DNA of 64,000 nucleotides from positions 1 to 64,000 of the forward strand of contig JAGWSR010000023.1 in assembly GCA_028869385.1 (NCBI GenBank), in the 5' to 3' direction. The stretch comes from a bacterium. Lineage in GTDB: Bacteria > Vulcanimicrobiota > Vulcanimicrobiia > Vulcanimicrobiales > Vulcanimicrobiaceae. Positions 1 to 7,296 of this stretch are shown here, in pieces. The notes below the pieces were generated by a model, which saw nothing but the letters and a program-made list of their open reading frames with translations, was not told the DNA's origin and did not search any database. Within the stretch, counting starts at the first letter, position 1. Each line of letters starts with the position of its first letter. The position numbers and the translations under genes were made by a program.

Positions 1-95
1 ATTCGCTCGGCCTCGACTACGTGTCGTGCTCTCCCTATCGCGTGCCGATCGCACGGCTCGCCGCGGCGCAAGCGACGCTCGGTGCGTTGAAGTAG
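1..95 (+). CDS. ppdK: Pyruvate, phosphate dikinase, C-terminal fragment
   Basis: Only the last 30 codons are in the window, in the frame starting at base 3 and ending at the TAG at 93-95. The tail reads [20 protein letters not shown], the conserved C-terminal end of pyruvate, phosphate dikinase; the Cys in it corresponds to the catalytic Cys of the PEP/pyruvate domain. The enzyme interconverts pyruvate, ATP and phosphate with PEP, AMP and pyrophosphate. Finding it just ahead of an HD protein, dnaG and rpoD matches a gene order I know from clostridia. The identification is firm for such a short piece because the motif is so well conserved. Confidence 0.88.
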   Translation, partial: SLGLDYVSCSPYRVPIARLAAAQATLGALK

Positions 96-123
96 CAGGC
101 TCGTTAGAGCGAGATGAAACCTT

Positions 124-153
124 GCGGGTTCCGGCAGCGATGCCGGAACCCGC
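124..153 (+). terminator. Perfect 12-bp hairpin after ppdK
   Basis: Bases 124-135 and 142-153 are exact reverse complements, separated by a 6-base loop. The hairpin lies 28 bases after the ppdK stop and ahead of the next gene's ribosome binding site. It has no T-run after it, so it could be a terminator lacking a U-tract or an mRNA-stabilising hairpin. Confidence 0.5.
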
Positions 154-210
154 GTCGTAGAGCGAGCGTTGTCCACCGCATCAACGTCTTATCTTCGGAG
201 GCAACGTCTC

Positions 211-738
211 ATGCACACGCTTCACCGTCTCGGAACGCTCGCACTCGCCGCGGCGGTCGGCTTCGGCGGATATGCGTTCGTCGCGACCGTCGCGCCGGCT
301 GCGGCTCGCGCCGACTGCGCCAGCAACGCGAACATCTGGCAGGTACACCGCCACCTCGACGGTGCGATCGATCAACTCGGTCACGACGGCCACGACTACG
401 GCGGTCATCGCGTCAACGCGATCGCCGATCTGCAGCGCGCGCGCGGCGAACTGGTGGCCGCCGAGCAGTATGCGATCGAGCACGATCGCGAGAATCCCGG
501 TTGCGTTCGCGCCCATGGGCCGACCGGCGGTAGCGACCGTACGTGGGGTACGCGCGCGCAGCGCGGGAGCAACGCCAACATCGCGCAGGTCGGGCGCTGG
601 GTCGAACGGATGAGCGATCAACTGCAGCGCGATCAGCACGATTACGACGGCCATCGCGTCGCTGCGATTCGCGACTTGCAGAACGCGCGCGGCGAGCTCG
701 CCGAAGCCGAGCGGTACGTCGGCGCGCGTCGATACTAG
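211..738 (+). CDS. Secreted protein with two copies of a ~50-residue repeat
   Basis: No function recognised. The start is ATG 211, with GGAGG at 197-201 nine bases upstream; an in-frame TTG at 169 has no such site. Residues 1-32 form a signal peptide with an Ala-rich core and a probable Ala-X-Ala cut. The mature part holds two near-identical modules, each running SNANIxQV, then a DQL-x(2)-D stretch, HDYxGHRVxAI, DLQxARGEL and AExY, separated by about 20 residues rich in Gly and Arg. The modules look like amphipathic helices with conserved His and Asp, possibly a four-helix bundle or a metal-binding periplasmic protein. The role is inferred only from this pattern. Length is 175 aa. Confidence 0.8.
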   Translation: MHTLHRLGTLALAAAVGFGGYAFVATVAPAAARADCASNANIWQVHRHLDGAIDQLGHDGHDYGGHRVNAIADLQRARGELVAAEQYAIEHDRENPGCVRAHGPTGGSDRTWGTRAQRGSNANIAQVGRWVERMSDQLQRDQHDYDGHRVAAIRDLQNARGELAEAERYVGARRY

Positions 739-741
739 CGC

Positions 742-1953
742 CTACCGGCTCGTCGCGATGATCTCCGCGCAGACGGCGCGCGCTTCGCGCACGTCTGCGC
801 GGTCGCGGCGAACGAAGAGCTTGCGCCAATAGGCCTTGCCGGAGAGTTTCGCGATCAGATCCGAAGCGAGGCGCGCGTCGAGCGGGCCCGAGGGCGTTCC
901 AACCCAGACAGTCGAGCGCGGATCGTCGGCGCCGAGCGGCAACCGATGCATCACCTGCGACTGCTCGTCCGCCCACACCGCATCGTCGCCGAAGCGTTCG
1001 CGCAGCGCGCGCTCGCAGCGCTCGTAGGCGCGCAGGTCGCGCTCGGCGTTGAACTCCGCCACGATCACGTAAACGCGCAGGCGTTCGCGCAGGGCGCGCG
1101 CCGCTTCGCTCTCGCGATCGCGCAGGTCGTTGAGCACCCGGAAATCGTCCCAGCGCAGGTACTTGTCGATCGGATCGAGCGCGCGCGGGTCGGGCCACAG
1201 CTCGGCGAGCACGTCCTGGAGGATGCGTTCGAACATGCGCGTCGTGTGGTGAAAATAGACCGACGCGAACATCATGTAGCGAGCGACGACGAACGATTCG
1301 AGCGCGACCGTGCCGCGCGCATCGATGCCGACGGCGAGACGTCCGGCGTGCTCGAAGAGCCGGAGCGAGGCGATCAATTGATCCGCATCGTAGCGTCCGC
1401 TCGCGACGCCCGTGAAGTACGCGTCGCGCAGCAAGTAATCCATCCGGTCCGCGTCGAGATTCGGGCCGCTCACGAGTTCGCGCAACGCCGGATAGGGCGT
1501 CTGCGGATCGCCGATGATGAGCCCGAGCACGTGCGCCGGATCGAGCTCGAGCGCCTCGATGCCCGCGCGCATCTCGGGCAGCGCGAGCAGTTCGTTGGTT
1601 CGCGCTTCGTGCCGTACGCCGAGCACGGCCTCGCACGCGTGACTGAATGGGCCGTGCCCGATGTCGTGGAGCAGGAGCGCGCAGCGAACGAGGCGTCGCT
1701 GGTAGGCGCGGTCCGCCGCGTCGGGCACGGCGTCGCCGCTCGAGCGCATCAACTCGTCGAAGGCACGGGTGCCCATCGCGAGCGCGCCGAGCGCGTGGGT
1801 GAAGCGCGAGTGCTCCGCCGAGGGAAAGGCAAAGTAGGCGAGGCCGAGCTGGCGCAGTCTGCGCAGCCGCTGCATGGGCGGAAGATCGAGCAGCCGTGCC
1901 TCGGCGGGGGTGAGCTCGATAAAGGAGTGAACGGGATCGAAAATTCTCTTCAC
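742..1953 (-). CDS. HD-domain phosphohydrolase (dGTPase-like, COG1078 type)
   Basis: A 403-aa member of the HD superfamily close to dGTPase/YdhJ-like proteins. It begins KRIFDPVHSFIELTP, which is typical of this group. Metal ligands are visible: His48 in EHSRFTHALG, the HD pair at 96-97 in LLHDIGHGPFSH, and a later Asp in LDADRMDYLLRD. Relatives hydrolyse dNTPs or other phosphoesters; the substrate here is not known. The start is GTG 1953 with a GAGGG site a few bases upstream. It is transcribed away from dnaG, whereas in the clostridial ppdK-dgt-dnaG-rpoD arrangement the HD gene usually points the same way. Confidence 0.88.
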   Translation of the reverse strand: MKRIFDPVHSFIELTPAEARLLDLPPMQRLRRLRQLGLAYFAFPSAEHSRFTHALGALAMGTRAFDELMRSSGDAVPDAADRAYQRRLVRCALLLHDIGHGPFSHACEAVLGVRHEARTNELLALPEMRAGIEALELDPAHVLGLIIGDPQTPYPALRELVSGPNLDADRMDYLLRDAYFTGVASGRYDADQLIASLRLFEHAGRLAVGIDARGTVALESFVVARYMMFASVYFHHTTRMFERILQDVLAELWPDPRALDPIDKYLRWDDFRVLNDLRDRESEAARALRERLRVYVIVAEFNAERDLRAYERCERALRERFGDDAVWADEQSQVMHRLPLGADDPRSTVWVGTPSGPLDARLASDLIAKLSGKAYWRKLFVRRDRADVREARAVCAEIIATSR

Positions 1954-2021
1954 GCTGCCCTCGAAAGGTTCGTCCGGCGCTAGGATTCTCCGTTCGGCTC
2001 CGAATGTGGGTTGGTAGCTCC

Positions 2022-3842
2022 ATGGCGCGTTTCGATCAGGGCGTCATCCGCGAAATTCACGCGCGGATCGACATCGGCACCTTCATCGGCCAATACGTCT
2101 CGCTCAAGAAGCGCGGGACGGATCTGGTCGGGCTCTGCCCATTCCACGGTGAGAAGACGCCGTCGTTTCACGTGCATCCCGATCGCGGGTTTTTCAAATG
2201 CTTCGGTTGTGGCGTCGGCGGCGACGTCATCGCGTTCGTGCAGAAGCTGGAGAACCTGCCGTTTCCCGAGGCCGTGCGCGTCCTTGCGAGCAAGGCGGGC
2301 GTGGAGCTCGAAGCCGAGGATCCGCGGGCCGCGCGCGCGCGTAGCGAGCGTGAGGCGATCTACGAAGCCAACCAGATCGCGGCCGCCTACTTCGCGCGGA
2401 TGCTGCGGTCGCACGAGGGCGAGGCGGCGCGCGCCTATTGCGAGCGGCGCGGCTTCACCGCCCCGACGATCGAAAAGTTCACCCTCGGTTACGCGCCCGA
2501 GGGCTGGAGCGGCCTAACGGACGAACTGCGCAGCAGCGGCGTGGATCTCGCGCTCGCCGCCAAGGCCGGCTTGGTGAAGCCGTCGCAGCGCGGCGGCTAC
2601 TACGATTTCTACCGCAATCGCCTCATGGTGCCGACGTACGCGACGACGGGCGAGGTGATCGCCTTCGGCGGGCGCGCGCTCGACGGGAGCGAGCCGAAGT
2701 ACCTCAACACCTCGACGACGCCCGTCTACACCAAAGGCGACCATCTCTACGCCCTCAACGTCGCGCGGCGCGCCGCGCAGCGCGACAAGACGCTGGTCGT
2801 GGTCGAAGGCTATCTCGACTGCATCGCGCTCCACCAAGCGGGCTTCGAGAACGCCGTCGCGGCGCTCGGAACGGCCTTCACCGAAAAGCAGGCGAGCGAA
2901 TTGCGCAAGTACGCGGAGTTCGTCTATCTCTGCTTCGACGCCGACGCCGCGGGCAGCAACGCCGCAACCAAAGCGATCGATGTCGCGTCTAAAGTGATCG
3001 AGCACACCGGTTCGAGCGTGCGCATCGTCATGCTTCCCGACGGCGAAGACCCCGACAGCTTCGTGCGCGGACGCGGCCCCGACGCCTTTCGCGCGCTGCT
3101 CGAAAGCGCGAAACCGGCCGTCGAGTACAAGCTCGACCAACGGATGGCTGCGCTGAACGCGGGTTTCGAATCGCCCTCCGCGCTCGCACGCAAAGCCGAG
3201 GCGATCATCCGAGAGTTAACTCCACGTGAAGAATGGGACCGGTGGCGCGTGTACGTCGCCGGACGTCTGAAGGTGAACGTGGACGACCTTCGGAATAGCC
3301 GCTTCCTCGCGAACGCCGCAAATTTCGGCCCGCGCGCGAACGCTGCCGAGCTCGGCAGCCGCCACGCTCCGGTCCACCGGCGTCCGACCGCGGGGACGCA
3401 CCTCGAACCGTTCTCGTTCGAGCGCGAAGTCTTGAGCATCGTGCTCGAAGACCCGCCGCTCGCGCGGGAGTACGGCGAGCGTATCGCTCCGCAGCGCTTC
3501 CGCAGCGAGCTCTACCGACGGGCATACGAAGCGATCGTGGCGCAGGCCGACGGCCTGCGTGCGACAGCCGACGTGCTCGCGGCGTGCGCGGAGGACGAGG
3601 AAGCGCTCGAAGCGCTCACCTCGCTCGGGGCGCGCGACCGCAGCTCGACGGTGCGTTACGGTGACTCCGAGGAGCGCCGCGCGCATCTCGACCGCATCGT
3701 CGAGCGGTTGCAACGAGAGGACGACGAAGCCCGGTACGCCGAGCTGTCCCGCTCGATCGACGAGATGTTCCTAGCCGGGCAACCGGTACCGCGCGACCTG
3801 CTGGAGCAGTTCGAGGCGGCAAAGCTGAAGCTAAAGAAGTAA
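2022..3842 (+). CDS. dnaG: DNA primase DnaG
   Basis: Bacterial replicative primase, about 606 aa, which makes RNA primers for the replisome. The N-terminal CHC2 zinc finger has Cys39, His42, Cys60 and Cys63 (LCPFHGEKTPSF and FFKCFGCGVGGD). The catalytic core and Toprim domain follow, with VVVEGYLDCIAL and the acidic CFDADAAGSNA motif. The C-terminal third is a divergent helicase-interaction region. ATG 2022 is chosen because the protein then begins MARFDQGVIREIH as the family usually does; an in-frame ATG at 2004 is also open, and neither has a strong ribosome binding site. It probably shares a transcript with rpoD, 75 bases downstream. Confidence 0.97.
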   Translation: MARFDQGVIREIHARIDIGTFIGQYVSLKKRGTDLVGLCPFHGEKTPSFHVHPDRGFFKCFGCGVGGDVIAFVQKLENLPFPEAVRVLASKAGVELEAEDPRAARARSEREAIYEANQIAAAYFARMLRSHEGEAARAYCERRGFTAPTIEKFTLGYAPEGWSGLTDELRSSGVDLALAAKAGLVKPSQRGGYYDFYRNRLMVPTYATTGEVIAFGGRALDGSEPKYLNTSTTPVYTKGDHLYALNVARRAAQRDKTLVVVEGYLDCIALHQAGFENAVAALGTAFTEKQASELRKYAEFVYLCFDADAAGSNAATKAIDVASKVIEHTGSSVRIVMLPDGEDPDSFVRGRGPDAFRALLESAKPAVEYKLDQRMAALNAGFESPSALARKAEAIIRELTPREEWDRWRVYVAGRLKVNVDDLRNSRFLANAANFGPRANAAELGSRHAPVHRRPTAGTHLEPFSFEREVLSIVLEDPPLAREYGERIAPQRFRSELYRRAYEAIVAQADGLRATADVLAACAEDEEALEALTSLGARDRSSTVRYGDSEERRAHLDRIVERLQREDDEARYAELSRSIDEMFLAGQPVPRDLLEQFEAAKLKLKK

Positions 3843-3850
3843 ACCGAAAT

Positions 3851-3891
3851 TAACGAGTCTAATGTAACGAGTCCCCGCGCCCTCGCGCGGG
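3851..3891 (+). promoter_or_regulatory. Direct repeat and hairpin in the dnaG-rpoD gap
   Basis: The 9-base word TAACGAGTC occurs twice, at 3851-3859 and 3865-3873 (14 bases start to start). A hairpin follows directly, with 7-bp arms 3874-3880 and 3885-3891 and a 4-base loop, just ahead of the rpoD ribosome binding site. A role in controlling rpoD expression is an inference. Confidence 0.35.
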
Positions 3892-3917
3892 AGCAACGGA
3901 AAGGGGGTGACGAGCGA

Positions 3918-5078
3918 GTGCCACGCAAGAAGGCCGCGGTAGCGGAGACGCAACAGCCGACGATGACGTTGGATGAACTGAAGAAGAAACTGATCGCGCG
4001 CGGCAAGCAGCGCGGTTCTTTGACGTATGAAGAGATCAATACCGCGTTCGACGCACTCGACGACGTCAACCCCGACGAGATCGACGGCCTCTTCGAAGAG
4101 ATCACCACCGCCGGCATCGAGATCGTCGACGAGCAGAAGGAAGAGAAGCCCGAAGCCGAGGCTAGCGAAGAGCAGCCCATCCCCGACGGAATGTCGCTCG
4201 ACGATCCGGTTCGGATGTATCTCAAAGAGATCGGCCGCGTTCCGCTGCTCTCGATGGAGCAAGAGAAGTCGCTCGCGATGCGCATCGAAGCGGGCGAGCT
4301 GGAGCTCGCGAAGAACGGCACCGCCGATTCGCGCCTCGTGGCCGACGGCGACGAGGCCAAGCGCCAACTCACCGAAGCGAACCTGCGTCTGGTCGTCTCG
4401 ATCGCGAAGAAGTACGTCGGGCGCGGAATGCTCTTTCTGGACCTGATCCAAGAAGGCAACTTGGGCCTGATTCGCGCGGTCGAAAAGTTCGACTATCGCA
4501 AGGGCTATAAGTTCTCCACCTACGCGACGTGGTGGATTCGTCAGGCTATCACGCGCGCGCTCGCCGATCAGGCCCGTACGATCCGCATTCCCGTGCACAT
4601 GGTCGAGACGATCAATCGCCTGATCAAGATCTCGCGGCAGTTGCTCCAGGAACTCGGCCGCGAACCCGCGGTCGAGGAGATCGCCGAAGCGATGGGGCTC
4701 ACGCCCGAAAAGGTTCGCGAGGTGATGAAGATCTCGCAGGAGCCGATCTCCCTCGAGACGCCCATCGGCGAAGAGGAAGATTCGCACCTCGGCGACTTCA
4801 TCGAGGATCAAGAGGCGGTCGCTCCGGCCGAAGCCGCCTCGGTGATGCTGCTCAAAGAGAAGATGCAGGACGTGCTGCAAAACCTCACCGAGCGCGAGCG
4901 CAAAGTGCTCGTGCTGCGCTTCGGCCTCGAAGACGGCCATCAGCGCACGCTCGAAGAGGTCGGCCAGGAGTTCGGCGTCACGCGCGAACGCATCCGCCAG
5001 ATCGAAGCGAAGGCGCTACGCAAACTCCGCCACCCAAGCCGCGGCAAAGCCCTCAAAGACTACTGGTCTAATGAATGA
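3918..5078 (+). CDS. rpoD: RNA polymerase primary sigma factor (sigma-70, RpoD/SigA)
   Basis: A 386-aa group 1 sigma factor that directs RNA polymerase to housekeeping promoters. A short acidic N-terminal region 1.1 is followed by region 1.2 ([18 protein letters not shown], from about residue 96). Region 2 runs from [18 protein letters not shown] (about 154) through the -10 binding stretch [18 protein letters not shown]. Region 3 follows, then region 4 with the -35 reading helix [19 protein letters not shown] near residue 355. The start is GTG 3918, preceded by AAGGGGG about ten bases upstream. The short region 1.1 resembles Gram-positive SigA rather than the large E. coli RpoD. Confidence 0.97.
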   Translation: MPRKKAAVAETQQPTMTLDELKKKLIARGKQRGSLTYEEINTAFDALDDVNPDEIDGLFEEITTAGIEIVDEQKEEKPEAEASEEQPIPDGMSLDDPVRMYLKEIGRVPLLSMEQEKSLAMRIEAGELELAKNGTADSRLVADGDEAKRQLTEANLRLVVSIAKKYVGRGMLFLDLIQEGNLGLIRAVEKFDYRKGYKFSTYATWWIRQAITRALADQARTIRIPVHMVETINRLIKISRQLLQELGREPAVEEIAEAMGLTPEKVREVMKISQEPISLETPIGEEEDSHLGDFIEDQEAVAPAEAASVMLLKEKMQDVLQNLTERERKVLVLRFGLEDGHQRTLEEVGQEFGVTRERIRQIEAKALRKLRHPSRGKALKDYWSNE

Positions 5079-5086
5079 CTTTATTT

Positions 5087-5106
5087 CGCAAAGCTGAAGC
5101 TTTGCG
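5087..5106. terminator. Hairpin downstream of rpoD
   Basis: Arms 5087-5094 and 5099-5106 pair over 8 bp around a TGAA loop, nine bases after the rpoD stop codon. A T-rich stretch lies before it on the plus strand and none after. It resembles the smaller hairpin inside the 81-bp repeats just downstream, so it may be both a terminator and a diverged copy of that repeat. Confidence 0.5.
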
Positions 5107-5119
5107 ACCTAAAGTCACT

Positions 5120-5138
5120 ACCGAAGCTGCGCTTCGGT
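5120..5138. repeat. Small palindrome in the rpoD downstream gap
   Basis: Arms 5120-5127 and 5131-5138 (ACCGAAGC/GCTTCGGT) pair over 8 bp around a 3-base loop. It sits between the rpoD terminator-like hairpin and the tandem repeats and has no coding content. Confidence 0.4.
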
Positions 5139-5179
5139 ATGAGGGCGTCGCAACGTCACGAATCTGCCCCTGAAATGCA

Positions 5180-5337
5180 TATGTGCTTCAGCGGGGCCGC
5201 ACAAGCGGCCCCGCTGGTAGCTTTATTCGGCAGAGCTTCAGCTCTGACGCATAAAACTGATATGTGCTTCAGCGGGGCCGCCCAAGCGGCCTCGCTGGTA
5301 GCTTTATTCGGCAGAGCTTCAGCTCTGACGAATAAAG
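5180..5337. repeat. Two tandem 81-bp units, each with two palindromes
   Basis: Copy 1 starts at 5180 and copy 2 at 5261. They are nearly identical. Each unit holds a large GC-rich hairpin (5190-5215 and 5271-5296: 11-bp arms, 4-base loop ACAA or CCAA) and a small hairpin (5231-5246 and 5312-5327: CAGAGC/GCTCTG around TTCA). In copy 2 one C-to-T change turns a G-C pair into G-T, so the fold is kept. The array fills the gap between the convergent genes rpoD and 5339-6007. It looks like a REP/BIME-type intergenic palindrome family, possibly also acting as a two-way terminator. Confidence 0.75.
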
Positions 5338-5338
5338 C

Positions 5339-6007
5339 TTACATTGTGGATTTTTCGGCGGATTTGCTTGGGGTCACGTTGGGGTTCTTGTCGGCGAAGG
5401 CGCCGTTCGGGTTGGGGAGCACCCACACGATGAGATCCCACATATCGGGTGAGAGGAAGACGTGCTTGACTTGGCTCGCGTCTTTCACGAGGCCGAGCTT
5501 TACGAGCGGGGCCGCGGTGGGGGCGGTGATGTCGCCGCCGGCGCCGGTGTACTTCTTCACGCTCGTTGCTTTGCCGTAGACCATCGCGCCCGAGGCATCG
5601 GTATAGACGTAGTGCACGTGCGGATCGAAGTCATCCCAACGCGCGGGGGTCACGCCCCATAGCGCTGGGCGCTTCGGCGAAGTGCTTTTGAGCTCGCAGA
5701 AATCGGCGCCGAGCAGCTTGCCGCTCGCGCTGTACCATAGTTGGCACGGATGCGCGGGATCGCTCGAGTTCCATGCGAGGTTCGCGTAGCTGATCGCTCC
5801 GGTCGGGTCCTCGTTGGTATAGCGGAAGAATCCGGCCTTCTCCGCGTCGCTCGGCGTGGCGAAGCGCGCCGTGAGATCTTTTTGAATGCCGGCGACGAAC
5901 GCGGCTTCGGCGCCCTGCGGCATGGGCGAGAGCTTCTCTGCGGCGAACGTCATGCTCGTAGCGATCGCGACGAGCGCGACGAAGCTGCTGATGAAACGAC
6001 GGATCAC
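5339..6007 (-). CDS. Secreted protein of unknown function
   Basis: No family recognised; 222 aa. The start is GTG 6007 with a strong AAGGAGG site about six bases upstream. Residues 1-22 form a clear signal peptide (positive RR, hydrophobic core, cut near TFAAE). The mature protein is soluble, with two Cys (in HPCQLWYS and ADFCEL) about 19 residues apart that could form a disulfide, and many Trp and Tyr. The C-terminal end is Lys- and Ser-rich. It is the last gene of a minus-strand run with 6032-6940 and the KGG-repeat gene, and the rpoD-side repeats lie just beyond its stop. Confidence 0.75.
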   Translation of the reverse strand: MIRRFISSFVALVAIATSMTFAAEKLSPMPQGAEAAFVAGIQKDLTARFATPSDAEKAGFFRYTNEDPTGAISYANLAWNSSDPAHPCQLWYSASGKLLGADFCELKSTSPKRPALWGVTPARWDDFDPHVHYVYTDASGAMVYGKATSVKKYTGAGGDITAPTAAPLVKLGLVKDASQVKHVFLSPDMWDLIVWVLPNPNGAFADKNPNVTPSKSAEKSTM

Positions 6008-6031
6008 GTGATCCTCCTTCTTGCGTCGTCG

Positions 6032-6940
6032 CTATGGCGACGGCGTTTGATAGATCGGCGGTGGCGTCGCGTGCTCGCCCGGCTGCGGTGTCGGGGTCGG
6101 GACGATCATCGACGGCTTCACCTCAGGTATCAACAGCGTTCCGGGATTTCCCCCCGGCGTGGCGAGCGGCATCACGCGAAACGACGAACGCGGCATGCCG
6201 CTGTCGATGACGAGCGGTGGCGGCGTCTCGACGGCGACCGCGCCGTCGGCCGCGAGCGCGATGCGCGCCTCGGTGAAGGCGTGCACGACCGCGCCGGGCG
6301 CGAGCGTGAAGTTGCGGCCCTTGCGAAAGACGTGCAGGAGCAGGGTCGGTGCGAAGATGTCGCCGACGGTGTTCTCGACGCCGACCGTCGATTCGTGGCC
6401 GGCCGACGTGTTGACGCTCAGGTGCGAACTCGGCGCGCGCAGCGGAAGCTCGCGTCCGTCGGGGAGGCGCATCGCTTCGAAGTAGATATCCACGAAGCCG
6501 TAGATATCGGGATTCGACGCCGGGCTCGCATCCAAAACGCGAATCTGGACCGGCGTGCCGGCCGGTACGATCGTGCGGTCGCGCAGGACGACCGGATCTT
6601 TGAGGTGCGCGGTCACGAGGTCGTTCGCGCGCGAGGAGCCCGACGAGATCGTTCCGTCGAGGACAAACGCGAGGCGCGCGCCGACCGGAAGCTCGGGGCT
6701 CGATGGATCGAGGGTCGCCGACGCGGTGGGCGTCGGGCTCGCCGTCGCGGCGGGCGTCGTGGGGAAGGCGTCGGCGCGCCGCGCGTGCAGCGGCGCGATC
6801 GCGGCGAGCGCGAGGCTCGCCGCGATCAGCGTCGTGAAGCTAGCTCGCGCGTTGCTCTTCGGCAGCGGCAGCGGCCGCGTCGCGTGCGGCTGCAGCGGCG
6901 CGTTTGCCTTCTTCGATAAGTTGCTTGACTTTCTGGCCAC
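6032..6940 (-). CDS. Secreted or envelope protein of unknown function; start uncertain
   Basis: The recognisable body starts with a hydrophobic signal sequence (TLIAASLALAAIAPLHA), followed by a Pro/Thr/Ala linker. A beta-rich domain then holds LPVGARLAFVLDGTISS and IVPAGTPVQIRVLDA, which faintly recalls the beta-barrel of VirB10/TrbI-type proteins. The C-terminus is a Pro-rich tail. The difficulty is the start: between the stop of the upstream gene at 6840 and the signal peptide there is no ATG, GTG or TTG. The nearest in-frame start is GTG 6940, inside the KGG gene, giving 302 aa with a 98-base overlap and a long basic leader. A further GTG lies at 7012. The gene is real; its start is not settled. 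Confidence 0.65.
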   Translation of the reverse strand: MARKSSNLSKKANAPLQPHATRPLPLPKSNARASFTTLIAASLALAAIAPLHARRADAFPTTPAATASPTPTASATLDPSSPELPVGARLAFVLDGTISSGSSRANDLVTAHLKDPVVLRDRTIVPAGTPVQIRVLDASPASNPDIYGFVDIYFEAMRLPDGRELPLRAPSSHLSVNTSAGHESTVGVENTVGDIFAPTLLLHVFRKGRNFTLAPGAVVHAFTEARIALAADGAVAVETPPPLVIDSGMPRSSFRVMPLATPGGNPGTLLIPEVKPSMIVPTPTPQPGEHATPPPIYQTPSP

Positions 6941-7196
6941 CTTTTTGTCCGATGCGTTCGTAGAAGTCTGGGCCGTAGCGATCGCGCGTGGCTTCGCCAC
7001 CTTTCTTTCCACCCTTCTTACCGATTTGCTCGTAGAATTCGTGACCGTGAGCCTGTTTTGTCGCGAGGCCGCCCTTGCGGCCGATCTGTTCGTAGAATTC
7101 CGGCCCGTACTTTTTCTTGACGGTCTCGCCGCCTTTCTGGCCGGCCTCTCGGACCGACATGCCGGTCGTCTTCTTTGGGGATTCTGGGCTTGACAT
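6840..7196 (-). CDS. KGG-repeat (GsiB-like) stress protein
   Basis: A 118-aa hydrophilic protein built from about four copies of a ~22-residue repeat of the type xYGPEFYEQIGRKGG, the Lys-Gly-Gly motif of GsiB and YciG-like general stress proteins. The tail is a long Ala/Glu/Lys helix. Relatives are induced by stress and starvation and are thought to protect other macromolecules, like LEA proteins. ATG 7196 is preferred, with a GAGAGAG stretch upstream; GTG 7214 adds six residues. The 3' end overlaps the 5' end of the next minus-strand gene. Confidence 0.85.
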   Translation of the reverse strand: MSSPESPKKTTGMSVREAGQKGGETVKKKYGPEFYEQIGRKGGLATKQAHGHEFYEQIGKKGGKKGGEATRDRYGPDFYERIGQKGGQKVKQLIEEGKRAAAAARDAAAAAAEEQRAS

Positions 7197-7250
7197 GTAG
7201 TTGCTCTCTCTCACCTAGCTGCGTCGACCAGGAAGGTCGCCGGTCGTTCT

Positions 7251-7262
7251 GCATATACTAGA
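7251..7262. promoter_or_regulatory. AT-rich promoter-like element between divergent genes
   Basis: In the 100-base gap between the KGG gene (minus) and the HEAT-cyclophilin gene (plus), the only AT-rich stretch holds TATACT on the plus strand (7254-7259) and TAGTAT on the minus strand. Either could be a -10 element. No convincing -35 box is visible on either side. Confidence 0.3.
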
Positions 7263-7296
7263 ACGCATTACTGCGGCTAATGGTTGGGGGTAGAGC

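Noticed and set aside
413-2023. 536-codon open frame on the minus strand across the secreted repeat protein and HD genes
   Set aside because: Arg-rich, low-complexity translation in an alternative frame of real genes; typical of very GC-rich DNA.
6032-6940. Type IV secretion component (VirB10/TrbI)
   Set aside because: Only short stretches resemble the VirB10 barrel, and no other secretion or conjugation genes are present.
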